Positions 28,288 through 38,284 of a DNA stretch of 64,000 nucleotides are shown in pieces. Every line of letters begins with the position of its first letter. Position 1 is the stretch's first letter. Both the position numbers and the translations under genes were made by a program. The notes beneath the pieces are model-generated. The model worked only from the letters and a program-made list of their open reading frames with translations. It searched no databases and was not told where the DNA came from. The stretch comes from Thalassotalea sp. 42_200_T64 (GTDB lineage: Bacteria; Pseudomonadota; Gammaproteobacteria; Enterobacterales; Alteromonadaceae), in NCBI GenBank assembly GCA_002162925.1, contig MABC01000053.1:62001-126000 (forward strand), given 5' to 3'.

Positions 28288-29757
28288 CTAAAGACCAAAA
28301 ATAGCTGGCCACCAACAGAAACCAACAAATAAACTTCCCAGCAGGCCGGTTATGCAAGGTACAATACGGGCTCTTGCCTTAAGTTGTTGTCGGGCCAGAA
28401 TTTTCCAGCCTAACCATAAGCTCCAGATTATACTGAAACTGAACAGGGCGATCTTGATCGAGATCAGTGCCGAGTTGTCCAAACCCAAAATAGTTAGCCA
28501 TTCGAATAGCTTGCCACCTAAACCAATCAGTAATGACACCATGGCAACTGGCATATACTGGTAGGCGAGCTCTTTAAAACTTTGTTTGAAGTTATCGGCA
28601 CTGCCAAACAGTTGCGCCAGGTAGGTGGTTATCGCGTTAATCGCCGACAACACCACAGTAAATACCAAGGTAACGATAGCCATAAAGCCAACAATAGAGA
28701 AAAAGTCTAACCAGTTAAACACTTCTCTGCGCTCAGGGTGAACACTCATTAACCACCAGGGACCAGATTCACCAACCCAGTACATTTCATTGCTGATAAA
28801 CCATTCCCCCAGGCTTTGTCGCATCATTTCATATTCGGGTAGGGTTAACCATAAAAAACCCCCTAACGCGGAGCCGGTGCCTAATAAGAAAAACCACACT
28901 TCGGCAGCACCTGGGTTATGAGTTTTAATTTCTTCAACTTCTTTACCCGGAGCCCTTAATTTAACCATGACACTCGATTTTGCTTCCGGGTTAACACAAC
29001 GAAAACATTCGATACAATGGCGAGATTCACGCTTTTGCCGTAAATCTATCATGGTCGGGCAAAAACTGTTTTCGGCATACTTGTCGCCACCGGCTTTCGG
29101 TTTTTTAGAGGTAAACTGCACCACACCCAAGCGTGAGAACAAGCCAAGCATCAGTCCAATCGGGCACATATGCCGACACCAGGCGCGGTTTTTATTGCCC
29201 CAAATAAAGCCGACGATTATCGCCATCAGCATCACGCCGCCAAATACTTCCGCCAGGGCCTCTGGATGGTCTCTCACGCCAACGGTTTGCCCCAAAAAGG
29301 TAATGATAATAAAACTGACAATTGGCATGCCTTCCCAGCGAATAATTGCCGGTATGCGTCTACGTAAACCACGCTTATTGGCCCATTCACTGGCGGCCCC
29401 CATCGGGCATAATAAACCACACCAGGAGCGCCCGGTGAAGATGACCGATAAAAACACTAAGGGAAACCAAAGGCCCCACATCAGGTAGTTAGAGAACACG
29501 GTAAAGTTATCCAGTGGTGTGGCTTGCTCGCCTGGGTCGGCGAGAAACAATGGCAAAAACAACAAAACTAAAAATAACCCAAACATCGCCAGATGTACCC
29601 AGCGCAGTTTGTCTTTATGGTGATGGAAAAACCACTCAAGCCAGGTTAATCGATTATTTTGATCCACGGCTTTCGGATTGACCACCTCGACACTATTAGT
29701 AATATCTATTATCTCTATCTCTGCACTCGCAGTTGTTGAATTGTCATTTATTGCCAT
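28288..29757 (-). CDS. NapH/polyferredoxin-like 4Fe-4S membrane protein
   Basis: CPMGAASEW, CRHMCPIGLMLG, CIECFRCVNP plus multiple TM segments; adjacent to P19. Confidence 0.85.
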   Translation of the reverse strand: MAINDNSTTASAEIEIIDITNSVEVVNPKAVDQNNRLTWLEWFFHHHKDKLRWVHLAMFGLFLVLLFLPLFLADPGEQATPLDNFTVFSNYLMWGLWFPLVFLSVIFTGRSWCGLLCPMGAASEWANKRGLRRRIPAIIRWEGMPIVSFIIITFLGQTVGVRDHPEALAEVFGGVMLMAIIVGFIWGNKNRAWCRHMCPIGLMLGLFSRLGVVQFTSKKPKAGGDKYAENSFCPTMIDLRQKRESRHCIECFRCVNPEAKSSVMVKLRAPGKEVEEIKTHNPGAAEVWFFLLGTGSALGGFLWLTLPEYEMMRQSLGEWFISNEMYWVGESGPWWLMSVHPERREVFNWLDFFSIVGFMAIVTLVFTVVLSAINAITTYLAQLFGSADNFKQSFKELAYQYMPVAMVSLLIGLGGKLFEWLTILGLDNSALISIKIALFSFSIIWSLWLGWKILARQQLKARARIVPCITGLLGSLFVGFCWWPAIFGL

Positions 29758-29862
29758 AGTAGCTGCTTCTGGTTATGTCGCAAATAATTACCAATGCCGG
29801 TAGTTTTAATGCTGCTATCTTAATCCATTCTTTGCCACTGTTAAGTGAAATATGGTGTTTCA

Positions 29863-29876
29863 TTGATACTGATCAA
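29863..29876. promoter_or_regulatory. FNR/CRP-family binding site (TTGAT-ACTG-ATCAA)
   Basis: Perfect match to FNR consensus in the divergent intergenic region 29757/29993. Confidence 0.65.
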
Positions 29877-29992
29877 AAATAAACTTTGGCAACTGATTAG
29901 ACTTGTCAGCAATAAAATATGTCATAACTGTAGCGATTTTTCGCCAGTTATTTCGAATCGAATTGAGTATAAAATAAAATAAAGTTACTGTT

Positions 29993-32617
29993 ATGAATGC
30001 CTATAAACATGAAAAGATGTTCCAGTTAATTAAAGAGCACGCCATTGCTTTTGGTGATTGTGTTAGTGTTTATGATCCGGTTTTGGATAAAGTGGTAGAA
30101 AGTACTGACTGTTTTATGGAAATCATCGATATTGACCCGGCAAGTAACCATATCAAGGCGCAATGGCTAGCCAAAATGAAGTTGTCTGGGCAAGTTTATC
30201 ATGAGGAACTTTTCCAAATAGGAGCGGATTTAAGCCCGGTTTTTAAGGAGTATGAGTTAGTGCATGTTAATGGTAGTGTTCATCATATTCGTCAAGTTAA
30301 CTATCCTTATTTTGATCAGCAAGACCCTGAAAAAACCTTAGTGTTAATCACCTTGCGCGATTGTAACCATGAGTACCGCACCAATCCTAAGCATGTTACC
30401 GAGAATTGGCGTAAGGAAAATAGCTCGCAAGTTCGTTATTTACGCAAAATACTGGCGTTAATCAGTAACGAATGTCAGGCCGACTTTGCCATGCTGGCCA
30501 TTCCTAGTGCCGATAAACAACATGCTCAATCGTTAGTGGCGATTCAGGACGGAGAATTTATTGACGATCTCAATTATGCGCTTAAGGGAACTCCATGTGA
30601 AATTACGGTTAATGGTAGTATTTGTGCGCATAAAAATGATATCCAAAATTTATATCCCGAAGATAATATGTTGGTCAACATGCAGGCGGAAAGCTATATT
30701 GGCGTGCCATTTTTTGATGAAGAAGGCCTGGTTAGCGGCTATTTAGTGATCATCAAAAAAACGTCGTTGCAGGATAAATCGTATTGCAAAAAATTAATTG
30801 AAAACTACCAGGCGCAATTGAATCGCAGAATTCAGCTGTATTTTGCCGATAAGCAGCTGGCGCAAATGTGCCAGGATAAAAGTGGTTTTCTAGGATTTGA
30901 TCAAGAGCAGTTTCTTCTAGGGACAACGCCGTCATCGAAAGAGCTGGCTAGTTGGTCAAACATTTCAAAAGAGACGTTTAACAGTGTCAAAGAAGCGATT
31001 TTGATCACCGATGCCGATAATAACATCATCCATTGCAACCGGGCGTTTACCGATATCACTGGCTATTCATTAGCAGAAGTATTAGCTAAGAATCCTAGTG
31101 TTTTATCCTCAGGCCTCCATGATGCCGTATTTTATCAGCAGATGGAAAAATCATTAGCCGAAACGGGGATTTGGGAAGGCGAAATCATCAACAAAAATAA
31201 ATCGGGAAAAACCTATTCAGAATGGCTGTTTATCCGTGTTGTTTTTGATGAAAACCAGCAAGCGACGCATCATATTGCCGTGTTTAGTGATATTTCTAAG
31301 CATAAAGAAAAAGAAGAATTGTTATATTTTCAGGCAAACTATGATCCATTAACCATGTTGCCAAATCGTAGTTTACTGTTTTTTACTTTAGCCGAGTCTT
31401 TAACCAAACTGGAAGAGCAGCCCGGTAAACCGATTGTGTTAATGCATATTGATTTAAATGGGTTAGCCAGAATCAATGAAAATTTTGATTATAATGTCGG
31501 GGATGCACTATTGGTTGAAACGGCAAGAAGGATCAAGCGCATTATTAATGACGATAGTGTTATGGTGGCAAGGATTTCAGGCGATAACTTTGTGGTGTTA
31601 TTTTCCTGTGTGGAACATACCTTTGATGCCGACAACATCGCAACACGGCTTTGCCAGGAATTGGCAAAAGCTGTGTTAATCGATCAGAAAACGGTAAAAA
31701 TAACCGCAAACATAGGTATTGCGGAAACGTCAAACTCAACATTAAACCCAGAATCCTTGTATTCGATGGCCGAACAAGCCTTACTCAATGCCAAACTTGA
31801 AGGTCTGGGACAATTCTGTGTGTTTGATGAACAATTACGCACGGAACTGAAAAATACCTGGCAATTAGAACAAGAGTTAAATGTTGCCATCGCTGAAGAT
31901 CAGTTTGTCTTACATTACCAGCCGCAAATTGATGCCAGCTCCGGTGAACTACTGGGACTGGAAGCGCTAGTGCGTTGGCAACATCCACAGCGAGGCTTGT
32001 TAGCACCATTCTATTTTATCAGCCTTGCGGAAAAAACGGATCAAATCGTTGATTTAGGTACTTTGGTACTACGTAAGGCTTGCCGACAAATTGCCTTATG
32101 GCAACAAACCTTAGAACAAACATTTACCGTGTCGGTGAATATTTCGCCGCGGCAGTTTGCGTTGGAATCCAGCGCAAACACCATGCAATCTATTATCGAG
32201 GAATCGGCCATTGATACCTCAGGCATCATTCTGGAAATCACTGAAGATGTGCTAATGGCCGATCATAGTGATCTACTCACGACGTTAGGGGCGCTAAACG
32301 AAGGCGGTATTAAATTATCACTGGACGATTTTGGCACCGGCTTTTCTTCATTGTCGTATTTACAGCAATATCCATTGAGTGAACTGAAAATTGATCGCTC
32401 CTTTGTGAAAAGCTTAGGCCATAAGCCGGAGAGTTTATCGATCGTCAAAGCCATCATTTCGATGGCCAATAGCTTAAACTTGAAAGTGGTTGCTGAAGGG
32501 GTTGAGACCGTAGAGCAGCGAGACATACTTGCCGACTTGGGCTGCGACATATTTCAGGGCTTTTATTATGCAAAACCTTTGGCTGTGGCAGATTTAACCG
32601 AATTTATTAAACAATAA
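29993..32617 (+). CDS. GAF-like/PAS-GGDEF(degenerate)-EAL c-di-GMP phosphodiesterase candidate
   Basis: PAS AFTDITGY; GGDEF site is RISGDNF; EAL motifs EALVRW, EITEDVL, LDDFGTGFSSLSYL, KIDRSFV, VVAEGVET. Confidence 0.9.
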   Translation: MNAYKHEKMFQLIKEHAIAFGDCVSVYDPVLDKVVESTDCFMEIIDIDPASNHIKAQWLAKMKLSGQVYHEELFQIGADLSPVFKEYELVHVNGSVHHIRQVNYPYFDQQDPEKTLVLITLRDCNHEYRTNPKHVTENWRKENSSQVRYLRKILALISNECQADFAMLAIPSADKQHAQSLVAIQDGEFIDDLNYALKGTPCEITVNGSICAHKNDIQNLYPEDNMLVNMQAESYIGVPFFDEEGLVSGYLVIIKKTSLQDKSYCKKLIENYQAQLNRRIQLYFADKQLAQMCQDKSGFLGFDQEQFLLGTTPSSKELASWSNISKETFNSVKEAILITDADNNIIHCNRAFTDITGYSLAEVLAKNPSVLSSGLHDAVFYQQMEKSLAETGIWEGEIINKNKSGKTYSEWLFIRVVFDENQQATHHIAVFSDISKHKEKEELLYFQANYDPLTMLPNRSLLFFTLAESLTKLEEQPGKPIVLMHIDLNGLARINENFDYNVGDALLVETARRIKRIINDDSVMVARISGDNFVVLFSCVEHTFDADNIATRLCQELAKAVLIDQKTVKITANIGIAETSNSTLNPESLYSMAEQALLNAKLEGLGQFCVFDEQLRTELKNTWQLEQELNVAIAEDQFVLHYQPQIDASSGELLGLEALVRWQHPQRGLLAPFYFISLAEKTDQIVDLGTLVLRKACRQIALWQQTLEQTFTVSVNISPRQFALESSANTMQSIIEESAIDTSGIILEITEDVLMADHSDLLTTLGALNEGGIKLSLDDFGTGFSSLSYLQQYPLSELKIDRSFVKSLGHKPESLSIVKAIISMANSLNLKVVAEGVETVEQRDILADLGCDIFQGFYYAKPLAVADLTEFIKQ

Positions 32618-32648
32618 TTTCACCAGGTTTTAATGTATTTAACTTACT

Positions 32649-33932
32649 ATGACAAATAATTGGAATTTTATGACTTCATTTTGGATCATCACCGCAGTGT
32701 TATTTATCATTGCTTGTGCCATCGTTTTTTATGCCTATATAAAAAGTAAAAAACAGCAGCAAAGCAAGGTCGATGACAGTCGAAAAAACACCAATGTCTC
32801 ATTGTACCATGAGCATTTGCAAGAATTAGATAACGATTTGGCTGAAGGTGCGATTGAGCAATCGAGTTATCAACAGCTAAAATCTGAACTGAATAAAACC
32901 TTGTTGCAAGATGTTGATAATAGTGACCAACCTGCCATCAGCGCGGGCAAGTTATCGTTATTGCTGCCTATCGCGATGACTCTCTTTATTGTCACCATAA
33001 GTATGTATTTATATAATGGCCTGGGAGCTTCACAACTATTAGCACAACCTGCTGCAGCGGTTGCCGAAAATCCCCATCAAAATTTGGATATGAACCAGCA
33101 AGCACTATTCCGGGTGCAACAATTGAAGATCAAGGTAGAAAATGAGCCAACCAATTCGCAAGCATGGTTTAGTTTAGGTCAGGCATTTACCAACGTTAGC
33201 GAGTTTGATAATGCGGTACGTTCATTTGATCAAGTTATCAGCTTAATTGGTGAGCATGCAGAATTAATCGGCCCGAAAGCACAAGCTCTGTATTATAAAA
33301 ATGATAATCAAATGAATGCTGACATTCAGGCATTGATTGATAGAGCACTTGCGCTTGATCCGATTGATGCCTCTACCAATGTGCTACTTGGCATGGATAA
33401 TTATGCGCAGCATAATTATGCCCAAGCCATTGAACATTGGCAGTTAGTATTAGACAGCGGTCGTCCTGGGGTAAATACTCAGGCATTGGAAGGTGCCATT
33501 AGTGAAGCGAGAAATCAGCTAGCACAAAGCCAGCAGTTATCCGGCGGAGTTGTACCAGTTGCCGATGTAGACCCTGATGCGCCAAGATTAACTTTGGCGG
33601 TGTCATTATCCGATGAAATGCATGACATATTAATGGCTGGCGACGACAAAACGGTATTTGTCTATGCAACAGCAACATCCGGTCCACGTATGCCACTGGC
33701 AGCCGTTAAAATTAAAGCCAGTGATTTGCCGATAACCATTGTACTTGACGATTCACAGGCGATGACTGCGCAAATGAATTTGAGCAGTGTAGATAAAGTT
33801 AATGTGTATGCGGTTGTTTCGATGCAAGGTGATGTCGGCATTAAAGCTGGAGATTATAAGTCGCAATTAATGTCGGTTGATGTCATGGCAACAGAAAAGC
33901 TAACTCTAACCATTGATACTTTGGTTAATTAA
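32649..33932 (+). CDS. ccmI: c-type cytochrome biogenesis protein CcmI/NrfG-like (TPR)
   Basis: LYHEHLQELDNDLAEGAIEQSSYQQLKSELNKTLLQD N-terminal motif, TM, TPR region, C-terminal periplasmic domain. Confidence 0.88.
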   Translation: MTNNWNFMTSFWIITAVLFIIACAIVFYAYIKSKKQQQSKVDDSRKNTNVSLYHEHLQELDNDLAEGAIEQSSYQQLKSELNKTLLQDVDNSDQPAISAGKLSLLLPIAMTLFIVTISMYLYNGLGASQLLAQPAAAVAENPHQNLDMNQQALFRVQQLKIKVENEPTNSQAWFSLGQAFTNVSEFDNAVRSFDQVISLIGEHAELIGPKAQALYYKNDNQMNADIQALIDRALALDPIDASTNVLLGMDNYAQHNYAQAIEHWQLVLDSGRPGVNTQALEGAISEARNQLAQSQQLSGGVVPVADVDPDAPRLTLAVSLSDEMHDILMAGDDKTVFVYATATSGPRMPLAAVKIKASDLPITIVLDDSQAMTAQMNLSSVDKVNVYAVVSMQGDVGIKAGDYKSQLMSVDVMATEKLTLTIDTLVN

Positions 33933-33936
33933 TACT

Positions 33937-33962
33937 CAGGCCGATAATTTCGGCCTGTCTTA
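33937..33962 (+). terminator. putative terminator after ccmI
   Basis: caggccga-taatt-tcggcctg hairpin followed by T-rich tract. Confidence 0.55.
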
Positions 33963-34012
33963 TTTCTGCTTTATATAGCAGCCCCAGCCTTGGGAAATAT
34001 GAGTTGTTTAGC

Positions 34013-34783
34013 TTAAATACTGTTCGCAGGTTTAGTTTTGGCTAGCCAGTTAGCAATGTTGACTGCCATTTGCTGGTTATTACCGGTTAAAAATTTATTT
34101 TGAAAAATGGCATCATCGGCAAAAACCAGCACATCACCTTTGCCTATTTTTTTATGGATGATGACGGCAAACGTCGATTGATAATCGCCACCATCTTGTT
34201 GTTTATTTTTATTCAGATCTAACCAGGCATCTGCACTGGTTATGGCAAGCGCCGATGCAGACTTATCTTTTGTCTGCAAAGCCCAACCGCCGTATAGATT
34301 AAAATGCTGAACATTGTTAAAAAGCCAATGCGGTACCAATCTTGAAACTGAGAAATCTTTTGGTTTATTGGCCAGCATGGCTTGATGTTCGTTAATTGAA
34401 TAGTTGGATACACCAATATCAAACTCAGCCAACAAGCCACCAACGGTTGGCGCAATATGGATCATGATGACTAATTTGCCACCCGACTTTACATAGTCGG
34501 CAAGTACCTGGCGTTCTTGCAATGAGAATGCCTGAAAAGGCCCGGAGATGATCAGTGCATCCACTTTCGCCAATGCCCGCGGATGAATAACGTCGCTACT
34601 CGCACTCACCTGATTATCAGCAGCAACCAGTGTATCGGCGAATCCGGATAGTCCCAGTTGTCCCTGCTGCTGGTATAAAAATGCCTGTTTGTGTCCTTCA
34701 TCAAAGACGATGTTCGCACTTTGCGCACTTTTGCTTTGCAGAAAACATACGCTTAACACTATTAGCAACAACTGTTTATACAT
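34013..34783 (-). CDS. periplasmic DUF4350/GATase-like domain protein
   Basis: Signal peptide; KVDALIISGPFQAFSLQERQVLADYVKSGGKLVIM and GKGDVLVFADDAIFQNKFL. Confidence 0.6.
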   Translation of the reverse strand: MYKQLLLIVLSVCFLQSKSAQSANIVFDEGHKQAFLYQQQGQLGLSGFADTLVAADNQVSASSDVIHPRALAKVDALIISGPFQAFSLQERQVLADYVKSGGKLVIMIHIAPTVGGLLAEFDIGVSNYSINEHQAMLANKPKDFSVSRLVPHWLFNNVQHFNLYGGWALQTKDKSASALAITSADAWLDLNKNKQQDGGDYQSTFAVIIHKKIGKGDVLVFADDAIFQNKFLTGNNQQMAVNIANWLAKTKPANSI

Positions 34784-34855
34784 AACATACCTGATTATTT
34801 GATTCAGTAGTTACACCTATATATACCGAGAACTTCAGCAACGCAACAAAAGTTA

Positions 34856-35119
34856 TATACCCGCTCCACTTCAAGATGCAGGTTTCAGAGCGCTTGAGCG
34901 ATTCCAATACAAGGCGCAGTTATGTAGTAATGGTTATTCCCTTACAAATAGCTGCAACGACGTAGTGGGATTGCTCAAGCGCTTCTTCGATGGGTTTAAA
35001 AGCAATTTATGCCGCGTTATCAAATTGAACAATGGAACAACCATTCTTTAAATTTAATGCCTTGCCTAAATTGCTTTTAACTCCCACTGAAATCCCGCAT
35101 CTTGAAGTGGAACGGGTAT
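34856..35119. mobile_element. MITE-like/dispersed repeat with ~23-bp terminal inverted repeats
   Basis: Left atacccgctccacttcaagatgc (34857..34879) vs right gcatcttgaagtggaacgggtat (35097..35119), 1 mismatch; internal inverted repeats gcgcttgagc/gctcaagcgc and ttaaaagcaattta/taaattgcttttaa. Confidence 0.75.
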
Positions 35120-35288
35120 GAAATATTGACTATTTGCTTATTCTTGTGGATCTGATGTCAGTGTTATAATTTATTAACTGTATGATTTATCAGCAAGTGC
35201 TAGTGGGAAAGATAGTCTTGTTGGTGGCCTAATTGCAATTAGTTAAATTTTAACCAGAAATAAAGTACCACTTTTTATTTGGTAGTGT

Positions 35289-35294
35289 TATAAT
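35289..35294 (+). promoter_or_regulatory. putative -10 element (TATAAT) of spc operon promoter
   Basis: tgtTATAATct about 100 bp upstream of rplN; -35 weak. Confidence 0.4.
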
Positions 35295-35396
35295 CTCGCG
35301 CCCGCTTACCTCAGGCTATGGTTTGGGTAGGTGGATAAAGGCAGTGACGGGTCAAATTTTTGGCCTTGAATTTACAAACAGCGGAGCACATATAAT

Positions 35397-35765
35397 ATGA
35401 TCCAAATGCAATCACAGCTAGACGTTGCTGATAACAGCGGCGCTCGACGCGTGCAATGTATCAAGGTTCTAGGTGGCTCGCACCGTCGCTATGCAGGTAT
35501 TGGTGACATCATTAAGGTTTCTGTTAAAGAAGCTATTCCTCGCGGTAAAGTGAAGAAAGGTGATGTTCTAAATGCGGTAGTGGTGCGCACTAGAAAAGGC
35601 GTTCGTCGTTCAGATGGTTCATCTATCAGATTCGATGGAAACGCGGCAGTAATGTTAAATGCTAACTTACAGCCAATTGGCACACGTATTTTCGGACCAG
35701 TGACACGCGAATTAAGAACTGAAAAGTTCATGAAGATCGTATCTCTAGCTCCTGAAGTACTTTAA
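35397..35765 (+). CDS. rplN: 50S ribosomal protein L14
   Basis: [28 protein letters not shown]. Confidence 0.98.
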   Translation: MIQMQSQLDVADNSGARRVQCIKVLGGSHRRYAGIGDIIKVSVKEAIPRGKVKKGDVLNAVVVRTRKGVRRSDGSSIRFDGNAAVMLNANLQPIGTRIFGPVTRELRTEKFMKIVSLAPEVL

Positions 35766-35777
35766 GGAGTCACGAAA

Positions 35778-36092
35778 ATGGCCTCTAAAATTCGTCTAAA
35801 TGACGAAGTAGTAATCCTAGCTGGTAAAGATAAGGGCAAAAGTGGCAAGATCACTAAAGTTCTTACAGCTGATGGAAAAGTATTCGTTGAAGGCATCAAC
35901 TTAATCAAGAAACATCAAAAGCCTGTACCTCAGTTACAGCAACCTGGTGGCATTGTTGAGAAAGAAGCTGCAATCAACGTATCAAACGTTGCGATCAAAA
36001 ACCCTGCTTCTGGCAAGGCTGATCGTGTAGGTTTTAGAATTGAAGACGGCAAAAAAGTTCGTTTCTTCAAGTCTAATAACGAATTAGTATAA
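35778..36092 (+). CDS. rplX: 50S ribosomal protein L24
   Basis: [22 protein letters not shown]; synteny. Confidence 0.98.
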   Translation: MASKIRLNDEVVILAGKDKGKSGKITKVLTADGKVFVEGINLIKKHQKPVPQLQQPGGIVEKEAAINVSNVAIKNPASGKADRVGFRIEDGKKVRFFKSNNELV

Positions 36093-36106
36093 TATTGGAG
36101 TAAACG

Positions 36107-36652
36107 ATGGCGAAACTGCATGATTTATATAAAGATACGATTGTATCATCTCTTGTAAAAGAGTTTGGTTACAAAAGTGTCATGCAAGTCCCTCGGATTG
36201 AAAAGATCACCCTGAACATGGGTGTTGGTGAAGCTATTGCTGATAAAAAAGTATTAGACCACGCCACAAATGATCTTACTGCAATCTCGGGTCAAAAGCC
36301 GATGATCACTAAAGCCCGCAAATCTGTTGCGGGTTTTAAGATTCGTGAAGGCTACCCTATTGGTGCAAAAGTAACTTTACGCGGTGAACGCATGTGGGAA
36401 TTTTTAGAGCGCTTAATCGCGATCTCAATTCCTCGTATTCGTGATTTCCGTGGCTTGAACCCTAAGTCGTTCGATGGCCGTGGTAATTACAGCATGGGCG
36501 TGCGTGAGCAAATTATTTTCCCAGAGATCGATTACGATAAAATCGATAAAATTCGCGGTATGGATATCACTATCACTACTACTGCGAAGAACGATGCGGA
36601 AGGTCATGCTTTGCTGACTGCCTTTAACTTCCCGTTTAAGAAAAAGGTGTAG
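36107..36652 (+). CDS. rplE: 50S ribosomal protein L5
   Basis: Conserved L5 sequence; synteny. Confidence 0.98.
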   Translation: MAKLHDLYKDTIVSSLVKEFGYKSVMQVPRIEKITLNMGVGEAIADKKVLDHATNDLTAISGQKPMITKARKSVAGFKIREGYPIGAKVTLRGERMWEFLERLIAISIPRIRDFRGLNPKSFDGRGNYSMGVREQIIFPEIDYDKIDKIRGMDITITTTAKNDAEGHALLTAFNFPFKKKV

Positions 36653-36656
36653 AGTT

Positions 36657-36962
36657 ATGGCTAAAACATCAATGAAAGCACGTGAAGCAAAACGTGCAAA
36701 ATTAGTTGCTCAATATGCTGAAAAGCGTGCAGCAATAAAAGCGATCATCTCTGACGTAAATTCTTCTGAAGAAGAGCGTTGGGATGCAGTATTAAAACTT
36801 CAAGCTTTACCGCGTGATTCTAGCAGCAGCCGCCAACGTAACCGTTGTGTGATTACTGGTCGTCCACATGGTTACCTACGTAAGTTCGGCTTAAGCCGTA
36901 TTAAATTACGTGAAGCAACCATGCGTGGTGAAGTTCCTGGTCTTAAAAAAGCAAGTTGGTAA
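36657..36962 (+). CDS. rpsN: 30S ribosomal protein S14
   Basis: [24 protein letters not shown]. Confidence 0.98.
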   Translation: MAKTSMKAREAKRAKLVAQYAEKRAAIKAIISDVNSSEEERWDAVLKLQALPRDSSSSRQRNRCVITGRPHGYLRKFGLSRIKLREATMRGEVPGLKKASW

Positions 36963-36976
36963 GGGAGTAATTAATT

Positions 36977-37366
36977 ATGATGACTGATCCTATCGCGGAT
37001 ATGTTTACACGCATCCGTAACGGTCAATCTGCAGCTAAAGTTGCAGTATCTATGCCATCTTCCAAGCTAAAAGTAGCAATTGCTCACTTGCTTAAAGAAG
37101 AAGGCTATATAAACGGTTTTGAAGTATCTACTGAAGCTAAGCCTCAGTTAGAAGTCACTTTAAAATATTTCGAAGGTAAAGAAGTAATCGAAACGATCAA
37201 GCGTGTTTCACGTCCTGGTCTTCGTGTATACAAAGGCAGCACTGAGATCCCTCAGGTATTAGCTGGCTTAGGTATTACGATTGTATCTACTTCTAAAGGC
37301 CTAATGACTGATCGTGCCGCTCGCAATGCGGGTCTTGGCGGTGAGCTCATTGGTACCGTAGCGTAA
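36977..37366 (+). CDS. rpsH: 30S ribosomal protein S8
   Basis: [14 protein letters not shown]; synteny. Confidence 0.98.
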   Translation: MMTDPIADMFTRIRNGQSAAKVAVSMPSSKLKVAIAHLLKEEGYINGFEVSTEAKPQLEVTLKYFEGKEVIETIKRVSRPGLRVYKGSTEIPQVLAGLGITIVSTSKGLMTDRAARNAGLGGELIGTVA

Positions 37367-37377
37367 GGAGCAAGAAT

Positions 37378-37911
37378 ATGTCTCGTGTTGCAAAAGCACC
37401 TGTGGCAGTACCTGCTGGCGTTACTGTTACGTTATCTGGTCAAGAAATCACAGTTAAAGGCCCTAAAGGCGAATTAACTCGTACGATCCACAGTGACGTT
37501 GCTGTTTCTCAAGAAGAAAACAACATCATCACTACAATCGTTAGCGACGTTAAAGGCGCTTGGGCTCAAGCCGGTACGACTCGCGCATTAATCAATAACA
37601 TGGTTAATGGTGTGAACACTGGTTATGAAAAACGCCTGATTTTAAACGGTGTTGGTTATCGTGCAAAAGCGGCTGGTCAGAAGTTAAGCCTTTCTTTAGG
37701 TTTCTCTCACCCAGTTGAGCACGCGGTTCCAGCCAGTGTTAAAGTTGTAACTCCTAGTCAAACTGAAATCGTACTTACCGGTGCTGATAGGCAGGAGATT
37801 GGTCAAGTAGCTGCGAACATTCGTGCATACCGTAAACCTGAGCCTTACAAAGGCAAAGGGATTCGTTATAGCGATGAAGTTGTTCGTCGTAAAGAAGCTA
37901 AGAAGAAGTAG
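37378..37911 (+). CDS. rplF: 50S ribosomal protein L6
   Basis: Conserved L6; [11 protein letters not shown]. Confidence 0.98.
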   Translation: MSRVAKAPVAVPAGVTVTLSGQEITVKGPKGELTRTIHSDVAVSQEENNIITTIVSDVKGAWAQAGTTRALINNMVNGVNTGYEKRLILNGVGYRAKAAGQKLSLSLGFSHPVEHAVPASVKVVTPSQTEIVLTGADRQEIGQVAANIRAYRKPEPYKGKGIRYSDEVVRRKEAKKK

Positions 37912-37920
37912 GGTAATACT

Positions 37921-38274
37921 ATGGATAAGAAAACATCTCGTTTACGCCGTGCAAAACGTACGCGCGCTAAAATCAGCGAGTTGGGTGCGAATCGTTTAGT
38001 CGTTCACCGTACTCCTCGTCACATTTATGCTCAGCTTATCGCTCCAACTGGTTCTGAAGTAATTGCGCAAGCATCTACTTTGGATAAAGACATTCGCGAA
38101 CAAGTGAAAGCTACTGGCAATAAAGAAGCAGCAGCTGCTGTTGGTAAAGCAATCGCAGAGCGCGCTTCCGCCAAAGGTATCACTAACGTTGCATTCGATC
38201 GTTCAGGTTTCTTATACCACGGTCGAGTTCAAGTATTAGCTGAAGCGGCTCGTGAAGCTGGCCTTAAATTCTAG
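37921..38274 (+). CDS. rplR: 50S ribosomal protein L18
   Basis: Conserved L18; synteny. Confidence 0.98.
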   Translation: MDKKTSRLRRAKRTRAKISELGANRLVVHRTPRHIYAQLIAPTGSEVIAQASTLDKDIREQVKATGNKEAAAAVGKAIAERASAKGITNVAFDRSGFLYHGRVQVLAEAAREAGLKF

Positions 38275-38284
38275 GAGTTAGATA

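Noticed and set aside
28967-29488. 173-aa ORF on + strand opposite the polyferredoxin gene
   Set aside because: Antisense to a well-supported CDS; no recognisable motif.
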